From Strigops habroptila (lineage: Eukaryota; Chordata; Aves; Psittaciformes; Psittacidae): a stretch of DNA of 64,000 nucleotides. This document shows, one piece after another, positions 1-11,628 of this stretch (within the stretch, counting starts at the first letter, position 1; every line of letters starts with the position of its first letter). The stretch covers positions 558,001 to 622,000 of the forward strand of contig NC_044298.2 of NCBI RefSeq assembly GCF_004027225.2, given 5' to 3'. The notes under the pieces were generated by a model, which searched no databases, was not told the origin of the DNA, and was given only the letters and a program-made list of their open reading frames with translations. Position numbers and translations under genes: made by a program.

Positions 1-11
1 TTTCCATGTAG

Positions 12-3000
12 TACTACAAAAAAACAAAGCAGTTGCCTGTTCTGTTCAAGTGCTGTGAGGAAATCCAGCCTGATGAGTGGAAGCCTCCTGTGGAGAGAGA
101 AGAGCATCGCCTCCCTTTTTGGCTAAAGGTAGTTCCTACTTTAAACATACGGGGGGTGGTTGGTTTTGGTTGATTGCTTTTCTTGGTGGTGGGTTTTTCT
201 TTCTTCCTCTTCACAGCCTAGGGCCAGAGGGAGTTGTTGGGTAAGCTACAGCTCTGAAGTCAAAAGGGAGTCTGATTGTATTGCACAGGACCCTCTGTTA
301 TCGTGCCTCTTGCTAGTAAATGTAGCAAACCCAGTAGTACTTAGCAACCTGTAAGTATTAGACACTACTCTTGGTGCTTGTCTGCCCAGCTGCCAAGCTG
401 CTTGAAGTTATCATGGCCATACATGATATCCTTGGTTTGCTGCATGAATCTGGTTTGATATGTTGATGTTTGTTACTTGGCTTTGTGAAGTTGTTAATCA
501 GCACAGACTGACCCTTATGGTCAGCAGTGCTGCCACCTTTCCCACTGTATTGCAGCCATGAGGGGGGATGTTCTTCCCCCTTAAAACCTCACCTTCTAAG
601 GGGAAAGAATTAATCTGAGGGTTTGGGGTGGGGTTTGTTAACACCTGCAGTGTTAGTTGTGTTATACCCAAATGCCTCGTGCTCTGCAAGGATTCTTTCT
701 CTGAGGTTCTTTGCACAAGGACGACTAAGTTGGAGGCGTAGTGACCATGTCTGTGGGTCAGAGGGCTGTGTCTGAGGGAAGAATTAGGCTCAGATGCCAT
801 GAAATCCAGTTCTCTTAACCACCCATTGTATTTCATTGCTACCGTGCAGCTTCCTTCCCACCAAGTCTTGTATTTACTAAAGGAACCTTTATGAAGCAAT
901 TCAGTTCTCTTGTTTCTCTCGGGCTCTTGGATTCTTTTGAAGGCTCTGAGTAAAACCCATGAATATAAAGTGATATACAGTAAATACCAAGTGATAGACA
1001 GTGATAAGCAGTAGTATAAAGTAAATTAAAAATGCTTTACTTTTAGAAGCAAGTTGCTCTCTGTTGCCTTCTGTGGTGCTGTGTGAAGGTGGTAACAGAG
1101 GAATAACCGAAGGACTGGCACAATAAACTCTTGTTCCCTTTAGGCAAGCTTGCCCTCCATTCAGGGGGAGCTGAAGCAATTGGCAGAAGATGCCAGGGAG
1201 GCACCAGGTTCACCTGATGCAGAAGCTGTCCTTCTGGGGACAGGAAAGGAAACTTCAGACACAGAATGTGATGAAAAATACCCTCTCCTCATGCCAAAGG
1301 GACTCGTACTGACCCTAAAGCCCCTTGCCAATCGATTCTCGAGGAGAGCGTGGAGGAGGCAGAGGTCTTCAGCTCTTAAGCCTGTCCTCATTCGACCGAG
1401 TCCTTGTCTGCAGCCCAGTACTAACACTATTAACATCCAGAGAACTGTGAAGCTCTCCCAGTCAGAAGCTCCTCCCAGCAAAGTGATGGTTCAGATTCCT
1501 CGGCTGATCCAGCCAGCTCCAGTCATGCAGCCGGTGCCGGGAGTGCAGCCCTTGAACGTTCCAGCAGTGGTAGGAAGTGGGGATGGCTTGGAATTCCAGA
1601 ACGTGCTCTCCGCTTCCCACTCAGACTCCAGACAGGCTTTCTCAGCTGCTGTACCACCAGCTCTTGTGTCCTCAAATCCAGTAGCTATTCAGCCCAAACT
1701 GATGTTGCCAGCTTTGGCTGGAGCAAAAGTGCGCAAACCCTGTGTTCGTAAGGGGTACCAGAGGAAGAAAGGGGCAAAATCTGCCCCACTGATCAAGACT
1801 TCCCCTTTGATTCAGCCATCTCCTGTCATCCTTACTGTACCTGCTGCCACAGTGAAAGTGGTTAATATAGGCAATGGCTGCAATATGATTCAGCCCATAA
1901 ATACCACAGTTGGTAGAGGCACTCAGGCGATCCCAGTTACAACCTTACTGGTAAATCCATCCACTTTCCCCTGTCCATTAAATCAGCCTCTAGTGACTTC
2001 TTCAATCCCTTCGCTTATAGTGTCTCCTAACCCTGTTGGTCTTTCTGCATCATCTGTTGGTGAAAACGAAGAACAGCTGAATCTGGTTCCTTCCTGCCCT
2101 GCTGGAAACAACAAAAGTACAGCGGAGCCCAAGGCTGAACCCGCAGAGTTGTACCCTTCATGCTCTGCTGTCTCCCCCAAGAAGGACTGTGGTACAAATC
2201 CTGCCACTGCAAATACTGGCAGTCAGGAGAAGGTGAATAAGAGTGATTGCTGCAGCTGGACAGTGGTGGAAGGAGAGGAGAACGCTTCAGAGTCGTTGTC
2301 TGTGGACCTTTTGCCTCATTTAGAAGCTCCAGATGAAACAGTGAAAATTGAATCTGAAGAATCAAATGATGCTACCAAGGAAGTAAACCCAGCGCAGAAG
2401 AGGGATCTTGTATGTGCTGAAGTGAAGGAGGAATTCATGCTGGATCTTGGCCAGGAGCTGAACATGGAGGCTGCGTGTTCATGCTCAGATGGCCTGAAAG
2501 AGATGAAAAAGGAACATGCATTGTGTGATAAGAAGGGAGAAGAACAACGCTGGGCTTTGCAGTCATCTCCCCATGGTGAACAGCAGATGGATGCAGGTGG
2601 TGTTGCTGCACCACAAGTGAGCAGTGAGTCTCCAAAGAATCCTTCTTACACGGCAGATGTTGAGGCAGAGTTTAGTAGCCCACTGGGAAGACCAGAGGAT
2701 TCATCCAGCATAGATGGGCAGTCTGTGGGGACACCAGCTGGCCCCGAAGCCGGAGGAGAGAGAGAAGGACAAGAAGAAGAGGAAGAAGATGACTTTGATG
2801 ATTTTACACAAGATGAGGATGAAGAAATGTCATCAGCCTCAGAAGAATCTATTCTTTCAGTGCCGGAACTTCAGGTAAGAGCAAGCAGAAGTTTCTAAAC
2901 CTTGCTAATGACAAATATTGGTGTCCTGAGACACCCCAGTGGAGTCGGGGCAAATCACAGTTGGAATCCAATTGGAAAGCTGGCCTGTGAACTGTGGGAT

Positions 3001-6000
3001 GGCAAGTGCTTTAAGTGACAGTTATTTCCAGCTCACAATTCCAGCAAGACTTTAGGAGCTGAGATGATCATTAAGGAATTCTGTCCAACTTCAGGCTTTT
3101 AGAAGTGGCAGATTCTGAAATACAAAAATAAGCAGAGCTGGTGGTTGGTGGATTCTTGCCCTTCAGTGGAACCCTTTAGTTGGTCAGATTTTGATCTGTG
3201 AAATTGGCTGTAATTCTAACAGCCAATTCTAATTGCTCCTGGAGTGTTACTCATGGAGGGAGCTGGTTGCTGAATGATACTGAACACTAAAAGAAAACAA
3301 TATGATGTTGGTTGTTGTTGCTTTCTAAGGAGACAATGGAAAAACTTACTTGGCTGGCAACAAAGAGACGTTTAAGCCAAGAAGGAGATTCTGAAGAAGA
3401 GAATTCCCAGGAAGAGAACTCTGAGCCTGAGGAAGAGGAGGAGGAGGAAGGGGAAGGAATAGAGAGTTTACAGAAAGATGATGAAATATGTGGAGATACA
3501 TCAGAGGAACCCAAATCTGCCTTCCCATTAGCAAAGGCAGCTCCGCAGGTGGAAGCCCACAGAATTCCACCCGGTGAGTCCTGTGGGTTTCTTGGGACAC
3601 GGGGCAATGGAGCTGCTTCTGCATGAACAGCAAAGTGATGGGGAGACTGTATCTGGTTCGGTTTCACTTGGTTGCTTATCTGTGGTGCTGACTATTCCTG
3701 TAAGTAAGAAGCTAAAAGAATCCTTTGCGAGTGTTACCAGCCAGCTCTGGTGCTCATAGCTTAGCTCTGCTCACCCACTACAACTGGTTTGCCCCTGGTG
3801 TGCAGTAGATGTATCTGGTAGTAGGTCTGAGTAACAGCTAGGAGAGATTTGCTGCTGTACCCAGAGACTTTTCCTGCCAGATGCTATAAAAAGAAACAGG
3901 CAATGTAAAAGGTGTTAGTAGCCTGATTAATGACGAGTGCATTGCTCATACACTTAGAGGAGAGTGTAACCAGGTAACTCCTCACCAACTCTGGAAACCT
4001 TCTTTCCTATTGCAATATTGCTCTGGAAGAGGAGTTGTCTGCCAGGGAATTGTACAATTTGCTTTGTGCTTCTTCCCAGGGGAAAACATGAAAGCCCCTG
4101 GGAAAAGCAGGAGTTCCCACAGAACCAGGAATAAGAGGGGACGGGCTCGGGCCAGCAAAGATACATCCAAGCTGCTGCTCTTGTTTGATGAAGACATCCT
4201 GGAGAGAGATCCCCTGCGGGAGCAGAAGGATCTGGCATTTGCACAAGCCTATCTAACCAGGGTAAGCCAGGCCAGCAGGTAACCCAGAAAGAGGAGCAAG
4301 AGACACTTTGAGTCCTCCAACACTGCTCAAGTAGCAAGAGATGAAGGATTCCTAAATGAACGTGTTTTCTTCCTGGCTAACGTGTAGTCCTGTTGCTCTT
4401 TGCAGGTGCGGGAAGCTCTGCAGCATGTTCCTGGGAAGTATGAAGACTTCCTCCGGGTTATCTATGAGTTTGAGATCAGCACAGACAAGCGAACGGCCGT
4501 GGATCTCTATTCGACCCTACAGAAGCTGTTGCATGACTGGCCACAGTTGCTCACAGATTTTGCTGCCTTTCTTTTACCAGAGCAAGCTTTGGAGTGTGGG
4601 CTGGTAGGTAGAATGAGAGAAGGAGGCCAGATGTTAAGCAGATAATGTGAATGCTTGTGGGAGTGAAAGAATAAGGAGTTCTTTCTAGGGCAAGAAAGGT
4701 AAAGAGCTGGTAAGTCGTTTGCTTACCTTGTTGGTTTATTCAATAGTGTTTTGTTTAAGTCTCATACTCAGTATTACTTTGGAGAGTCAGAACCTGACTG
4801 CAGAGACAATGTGCAGATACAGCAATTGGAATGGTTCCCTTGTCTCACAAATCAGCCTTCCACTTTGTAGGACAGATGTTTTCACCTGGAAACCTCTATC
4901 CTACCAAAATCCCTTCTGGATTTTCCTGTCTGATGTGCATCTGATAGAAGCAAAGCTTTATAGCTTACAGAAAGACTTGTTCAAAGACTTGTTTCTCTTC
5001 CACCTCTTCCCAGTTTTGCACTGGGTGTCAAGAGGAATGGGAGACAAACAGCAAGACAGGCACTTTGTACTCTGCATAAGCAACTAGAGACTCTTGGGCA
5101 TAGGTTCTTGAACAGGAGTGGTGAATGTTCTTCCTTTGGTCAGTTCGAGGAGCAGCAAGCGTTCGAAAAGAGCCGCAAGTTCCTCCGGCAGCTGGAGATC
5201 TGCTTTGCTGAAAACCCTGCCCACCACCAGAAGATCATCAAGGTCCTGCAGAGCTGCACAGACTGCCTCCCCCAGGAGATCGCAGAGGTGAGCAGTGCTC
5301 CTTCCTCTCACCCCCCCGGGAATGCAGTTAGCCTGCTTCAGGGTTCCCTTGTGCTGCTCATGGAGACACACGAGTTTATCAAGTGGTAGAGAATCGAAGC
5401 TGCTCCTTCAAGAGGCTTTATAAGTAATTGGCCTCTTTTGTCTCCTCTCTCTTACCTCCACCTTGCTTTTATCTATTCTAGTTTAGTGCTACGGAGTCTG
5501 CCTAGGCTTTTAGAGGGATATTTCTATGCTAATCATAGCCTGGTTTGTGTTGGAAGGGACCTTAAAGCTCCTCCAGCCCCAACCCCTGCCACAGGCAGGG
5601 ACACCTTCCACTAGAGCAGGTTGCTCCAAGCCCCTGTGTCCAACCTGGCCTTGAACACTGCCAGGGCTGGGGCAGCCACAGCTTCTCTGGGCACCCTGTG
5701 CCAGCGCCTCAGCACCCTCACAGGGAAGAGCTTCTGCCCAAGAGCTCATCTCCATCTCCCCTCTGGCAGATTAAAGCCATTCCCCTTGGCCTGTCCCTAC
5801 ATCCTTTGTCCAAAGCCCCTCTTCAGCTTCCTTGTAGCCCCTTTCAGGTATTGGAAGAGACTGTTACAAGGTCTGATAGCTGGATGTGGAATGATTCCAA
5901 AATACCCATGAAGTAGTACCAATGCAGGCATAAACTTCCATGGTGGAGGTCTGTTAAGCCTTGATGCTCTCCTTGCTTTGAGAAACCCTTCTGCGAAGAC

Positions 6001-9000
6001 TGCGACAACATGGAATGAAAGCCTCATTTTCTCTGGATTTCTCTCTTTCAGCTGAAGACCCAAATGTGGCAACTGTTGAAAGGACACGACCACTTGCAGG
6101 ATGAATTCTCCATTTTCTTTGATCACTTGCGGCCCTCTGCCAGCCGCATGGGGGATTTTGAGGAGATCAACTGGACGGAAGAGAAGGAATATGAGGTGGA
6201 GCAATCTTTTCCCTAAGACCACAAAAGCTAAAGGAGGAGATACTGGACTTGTTTGAATTTGAAGACCTCAACTTGAGGCTGCCTTTGCAGAGCGAGGGAA
6301 GCAGAGGGGTGGGATAGCTGTTGGTGAACTAAGCAAAGTTTCTAGTGTGAGGTGTCCCTGCCCATGGCAGGGGGTTGGAACTGGATGATCCAAGATCCTT
6401 TCCAACCCAAAGCATTCTATGACTTTCCAGCATTTATGTCTCCTCTGACGTAGTTGAACTTGTCATGTCCTGGAACTGAGCTCAGTTTTCATGGGGAAAA
6501 TGAAGTTGGGTCTGTCATAATCGAGCAGGTTTTCTGTTTCTCTCCTGTAGTTTGATGGCTTTGAAGAAGTGTCCCTGCCAGATGTAGAGGAGGAGGATGA
6601 ACCACCCAAGATGCACGCAGCCTCCAGAACTAAGAAGCGGAAAGAGATCGGAGGCCAGAACAATGACAAGGTGGGCCTGGGGTGTCTCACTCGTCCACAT
6701 GTCTGGACTCTGAGCAAATGCCCATGAGGATCAATGTCTTCTTGAGAGGCAGGACAAGAGCCTGGAAAGAGTTGAAGAGAGGGGATTGAAATGGTTCTGT
6801 TGTGCTTTGCTTGGCCAGCAGCAAAATCGCTTCAGCCCTCGCTGGGTGTGTGCAGTGGCCCAGCCCTGCTGCTCCCTCTGGGGCTCACCTTCCCCTGCCT
6901 CTCATCTTTGTGTTCCATGCACATTTGTCAGCTGGAGTATGTCTGTTTCCAGGAGGTCGAGTGGGTAGATGGGATGAAGGAATGTTCATGTTCCTGCCAT
7001 GAAGGGAGTAGCGATCTCAAGCTAAAGAAAAGCAAAAGGAGGACCTGCAGCCATTGTAGTAGTAAGGTTAGTTGATAGACACCCCTCCAAGACACTGGAG
7101 GGGTGAGTGGAAAGTAGAGTCCTGCCAAGAGTCCCCCTGTTGTGATGATCTGTCCAGCCTCGTGTCTCCAACACGATGTGTTGAGGAAGAAAGTAAATCA
7201 AAAGATGACCAGTAGCATCTTCCTCTCTGGAGCTCTGAGCGCACAGCCTGCCCTTCCCCTCTCTATCTCCTGCTCACTTTCCACTGCCCCTCCTTGCTGT
7301 GCTCAGTAATGTCAAGTTGGATGTTCTTTTAAATGGAAGATGCTTTTGTGGCCACTGTGAAAAGAACTGTGCCTCTTCATAAGAAAAAAGACTCATCTTT
7401 CTAACACAAACATATTGCCAAACTGAAGCCTTTGTGAGGGCCAAGGAGTACTTTGGAAGCAAAGGCTGAGGTGTTAGGTTTGAATGGATATCTACCACAT
7501 CTGTAGCTGTATCCCTCTCTATTGATTTACAGGTGTGTGAAAACAAATTCTATAAAAATAAGGATTCTCAAGAGCTCGCTGCAAACCATGTTCAACAAGA
7601 GTCAAGTCCTCAGCCTGAAGGGAAGGATTCTGGAATGTCTAAGGAACCTGCAGAAGAAAGCCTGGAGAACAGAGATGAGGGAGAGGACGTCCAGAGCAGA
7701 ACAAAAACTGGATCTAGGAAAGCAGAGTCTCTGGCTTCAGGTGTGTAAAAGTCTGGGTACAGACAGGTCTGTCAGTCACCTCTGACCTGGTTCACACAAG
7801 TGGAAATAGGGGTAGTTTAATAATCTTTCATTTTCTTATCTTGTGTTCATCCACTCTGGATGCTCTAAACATGCATTTATCACAGAATCCCAGCCTGGTT
7901 TGGGTTGCAGGGACCTTAAAGCTCATCCAGCTCCAACCCCCTGCCACGGGCAGGGGCACCTTCCACTGGAGCAGGTTGCTCCAAGCCCCTGTGTCCAACC
8001 TGGCCTTGAACACTGCCAGGGATGGGGCAGCCACAGCTTCTCTGTGCACCCTGTGCCAGCGCCTCAGCACCCTCACAGGGAAGAGCTTCTGCCTCAGAGC
8101 TCATCTCAATCTCCCCTCTGGCAGGTTAAAGCCATTCCCCTTGTCCTGTCCCTCATCCAAAGCCCCTCTCCAGGTTTCCTGGAGCCCCTTTAGGCCCTGG
8201 AACTGCTCTAAGGTCTCCCCTTCAGGAGCCTTCTCTTCTCCAGGCTGCCCCAGCCCAGCTCTCTCAGCCTGGCTCCAGAGCAGAGCTGCTCCAGCCCTCG
8301 CAGCAGCCCCGGGGCCTCCTCTGGCCTCGTTGATCCCATCCCTTCCCTCCAGCATGTTACTGCAGCACCAGCTCGGTGTCATCACAACCTTGCCGAGGGT
8401 GCGCTTGGTCCCACCGTCCGTGTCAAAGGTGTTGAACAGCTCCAGTCCCACCACCCAGCCCTGATATTCCTTTAAACAATCTCCTTGGTTTTCCTTCAGT
8501 CTGGTGCAAAGGGAAACATTATTGCAGGATCAATAACCTGAAAGGGATCCCTTCCTTCTTCAGTATCTTGTCTCAGTTAACACACAGGTTAAATCCAGTG
8601 GTTTAAGTGTAGTGCAGCATGATGTCTGGTCCACAGTGGGGTCTGTAAGTAGGGCACCAAGAGCACCAATGTCTGCTTCACTGGAGAGTGCTGGTCTGAG
8701 CAATGCACTTGAGTTTTTTCATGTGTTCAGCACTTCTTCACCCAGGAGCTGGTTGTAGTAACCCGCAGTGGTGAAGAACATTGACTTCTTTGAAGTACAA
8801 GATGGGTAAACTGCAGCTGGAATTCCAGAGCTGCTCCCAGGCTGTGTTCCCATTCCCCATGTTATGCTCCAGAATAGTAATAACCATAATGAAACCTCCC
8901 CAGGTTTTCTAACAGCTCATCTCCGCTCGTGTGGGTTTCTCACAGGATCTCACCAGGAAGGGAAGATTGTTTCCAGCAGCCATGAACCTCCTGAACAAGC

Positions 9001-10936
9001 TGCACTTCCTGACACCCGGGTTCTGGAGGCGGGTGTCGGAGCTGGTGTCAGGGCTGCAAAGGACAGTGACTCTTGTGGCAGCGGCCCCAGATGGACACAG
9101 CTACAAAAAGCTCCTCTAAAACTACCTCAAGAAACCAAAGACTGCCCTTGCACTGTGGGGAGGGAGGGACTGACCCAGCAGCAAGGAAGTGCAGATGCTT
9201 CCCTTGGGCTGAGCAGAGACCTGCTGCTGCCCTCTCGTTCTGCTACAGAAAAGGGTTTAATGGGACCAAGTTCCTCTTCCGGACAGAGTTTGTGTCAGAC
9301 TGAAGGGCTTCATCCTGATTCAGCAGCTGCCTTTGGTCACGCTGCAAAATCAGGTGTGAAAGAGCTTGAGGGCTCACCTCTGCCTCTGGAAGGAAAACCT
9401 GAAGCAAAGCAGGGCTGGATAACAGCAGGGAGAAAACCAGCGCTGGGGAAGAGCTGCAGCTCCCAGTCCCCTGAGCACTGTGGTTCGGAGCCGGATGAGA
9501 TGGGCTGTGCTGAGAGCAGATCGAAGTCAAATGCAAACCAGTGCTTCCAGGGGCATCAGCATTCTGAGCAGGTAGAGTACAGCGTGGTTTCTGCCTCCCT
9601 GGGGCAAAGGGATGAGGAGCAGCAACAGCAGCGAGTCACAGAAGCAACTGTGTGTGCCAAGAACAGCAAAGTCAGCTCGACCGGGGAGAAGGTTGTCCTC
9701 TGGACCAGGTAGATCTGCCTGAGCTGCCTCTTCCATCCTTTGAGCATTCAGTGTCTGGCTTCAGCTTTCATACTATGGAGTCCTTTGTTTTGTATTCCCA
9801 TTTTCTCATGTCTTCTGCCCCCTCCCTTTGACTGTTCCTGCCTTGTTTCCTCTAACAACAGTCTGTCATTGCTGGTTCTGTGGGAAACAATGTCTGCTTG
9901 TGACAGTGTAATTGTAATACTTCAAGCTGGGAAAGATTTAACTTCTCTATCCTTCAAAAAGCTTTAAAACTGGGCCAAATGCAGCTCTGCTTCGAGCCAT
10001 GTCTTGTGATGGGTGAGTAAAGGAAGAAGCCATCTGGACTTGCTTTGCTCTCCTTCCCCAGCAACAGGCCTCTCGGGCTCGTGGGGGTTGAAGTGTGTCA
10101 AGTGTTGTTCTCAGCTGCCTTCCAGCTCTTGTGCTGTTTTGCAGGGAGGCCGACAGAGTCATCCTCACCACGTGCCAGGAGAAAGGAGCCCAGCTGGAAA
10201 CATTCCACGCCATCTCCCAGAAACTGGGCAACAAGACTGCCAGCGAGGTGAGGGGCTGGTGTGGGGAGGCTTCTCTCTGCTGCAGTGAATGGGGCAAGGG
10301 GGGGAAGGAAGGAGAAGTGCAGCTTTGCTGTCATGTTCGTCTCCCAGTTTGAACTTTAATTTGATGCTGCATCAGAGAAAAATAATCCCAATTGGAAAGC
10401 AAACCCACCAACCAAACCCCATGGTCCTTCTGACACTGCCACTGAGATTCCAGCCTTTCATTTGGTACCAGGCTTGGTTTGGTGACCGCTACTTCCACTC
10501 CAGTGCAAGGAACGTGTCAGGTTTTGTCTCTGCCTTCCCCACATCCCTGCAGAGGAACCTTCCCAACCTGCCCCTTTCTTACCTGCAGTCAGTAGAACGT
10601 AACTGTTCTTCCAAGGGAGACAGGAGCACCCAGTGCTCTCCCAGTTCCCTTTCTGCTTGAATCTTGCATAAAACTCTGGTTGTGGGTTTAACATAAAAGC
10701 ACAAAACACCCTCAACTTCAGACTGTGGAATTCCTGTGTTGCACCACTAAAAGATAACCCCAGCTTGCATTTCCCTTGTCCTTCAGGTATCCCACAGGTT
10801 CAGAGAACTCATGAGGCTGTTTCATACGTCCTGCGATGGGAGCTCTGAAGATGAGGAGGATGCTACTAGCACCAGTAACACAGACCAGTTGTCAGATAAA
10901 GATCTTCTGCTTTCTGAGGAAGAACCTGATGACTGA
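12..10936 (+). CDS. GON4L: GON4L, C-terminal part (5' end outside window)
   Basis: Nuclear chromatin corepressor of the GON-4-like family, known to work with YY1, SIN3A and HDAC1. Exons seen: 12-128 (start inferred from an AG), 1144-2874, 3330-3573, 4080-4261, 4406-4603, 5144-5287, 6052-6195, 6551-6670, 6953-7066, 7533-7740, 8946-9708, 10145-10247, 10787-10936. All junctions keep phase and the last exon ends in TGA. This gives about 1,405 residues; the human protein has about 2,240, so roughly the first third is missing to the left. The first exon carries the family motif [19 protein letters not shown]. The 577-codon exon is rich in Ile-Gln-Pro repeats and ends in an acidic run. Then come an acidic exon with a poly-Glu tract, a basic exon, two PAH-like exons, further acidic exons and a C-terminal SANT-like domain. 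The large exon opens with Ala-Ser, not at a start codon. The donor at 6196 (GTGGAG) is weak. Confidence 0.93.
129..1143 (+). other. GON4L intron, nothing recognised
   Basis: GT at 129 to AG at 1143. No gene, CR1 copy or structured RNA was recognised. Confidence 0.7.
2875..3329 (+). other. GON4L intron, nothing recognised
   Basis: No repeat or gene seen. The next introns, 3574-4079 and 4604-5143, also appear empty. Confidence 0.65.
4406..5287 (+). other. GON4L: GON4L paired amphipathic helix (PAH) region
   Basis: Two adjacent in-phase exons (4406-4603 and 5144-5287) encode consecutive PAH-like units. The first includes [16 protein letters not shown] and a Leu-rich helix ending at the exon edge; the second opens [21 protein letters not shown] folds are known from SIN3 as protein interaction modules. 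The assignment rests on motif similarity and gene context. Confidence 0.75.
5533..5876 (-). mobile_element. CR1 LINE 3' fragment
   Basis: The plus strand shows the antisense of the avian CR1 3' end, starting near the element terminus and running into its 3' region. It lies in a GON4L intron. Confidence 0.85.
6340..6424 (+). mobile_element. CR1 LINE terminal fragment
   Basis: Short sense-oriented CR1 end: the GGTGTCCCTGCCC block, then a purine-rich stretch, ending near CATTCTATGA. It lies in a GON4L intron. Confidence 0.7.
7877..8465 (-). mobile_element. CR1 LINE, longer 3' copy
   Basis: Antisense on the plus strand, about 590 bp, reaching further into the element than most copies here. It fills much of the GON4L intron 7741-8945; the rest of that intron shows nothing recognisable. 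Confidence 0.85.
10145..10876 (+). other. GON4L: GON4L C-terminal SANT/Myb-like domain
   Basis: The end of exon 8946-9708 (ending VVLWTR) continues through 10145-10247 ([20 protein letters not shown] and following) and the start of the last exon ([12 protein letters not shown]). Together they form the helix-turn-helix pattern of the SANT-like domain typical of GON4L proteins. A short acidic tail follows, ending in EEEPDD. Confidence 0.75.
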
Positions 10937-11569
10937 GGGGTGTTTCTGGCTTGAGAAGCTACTGAGTGCACCAGAAGGGGAGTTGTTTGCCAGTTTGCTG
11001 CTAGACATGTGCTGTGGGTAAAGGAAAAACGTTTGCACAGGTACTGAAGATGGCACCTTTTGGGGTGTTTTGGGGTTCATTTTCCTGCTACGCTCCTGTC
11101 AAGCTGCACTAAAGGACTGGAGAAAGGTGTTAGGGTGTAACAGCCTCTAGAACCTACATGGGGACCTCCAGCAGCAGAGTGGATGCTTGTGGACACTGGC
11201 CTCACTCCATGGTGAAGATGGGGCCACCAGCCTTTGAACCATGTAAATGTTGTATCATAAGATGTCTGTTTTCATGTGGAACAAACACGTGATTGGAGGG
11301 GTTTTGCAAGTTCTCCCCTTGTGTTGATTGTACGTGGGGAAGTTCCACCCTGAACTGTGTATTTATTGCGTGGTCGGATTCTGACAGAGCAAATTCATTT
11401 TGCAAAGGGGAAAAAAGCCCCCAAGCATAGGAAAGCAGCCCTCAAAAAAGCAGCTTTCCTCCTTTCCAACCCAAGTGCAGGGAGCTGCCCAGCTTCAGCC
11501 AGCATCTCTTCCAGGGTTTAGCTGAAATGAGAAGCAAGCAGCAGTGGGGCCATCCCAAAAGCCATTCCC

Positions 11570-11575
11570 TTTATT
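11570..11575 (-). terminator. MSTO1: MSTO1 poly(A) signal (AATAAA on minus strand)
   Basis: TTTATT on the plus strand reads AATAAA on the minus strand, 53 nt after the MSTO1 stop codon. A second minus-strand AATAAA at 11362-11367 could serve as a distal site. Both lie under the GON4L 3' UTR, so the two transcripts should overlap antisense. Confidence 0.6.
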
Positions 11576-11616
11576 CTGAAAGCGAGCGAAAGCGATTCTT
11601 CCTTCCACGCTCTAGT

Positions 11617-11622
11617 AATAAA
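11617..11622 (+). terminator. GON4L: GON4L poly(A) signal AATAAA
   Basis: Perfect AATAAA about 680 nt after the GON4L stop codon; no other AATAAA was seen between. Cleavage 10-30 nt further would fall inside the terminal coding exon of MSTO1 on the minus strand. Confidence 0.65.
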
Positions 11623-11628
11623 GCTGAG

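Noticed and set aside
1150-2898. Stand-alone 582-codon protein starting at 1150
   Set aside because: It begins at TTG inside a GON4L exon; the exon opens at 1144 after an acceptor and closes at a donor at 2874.
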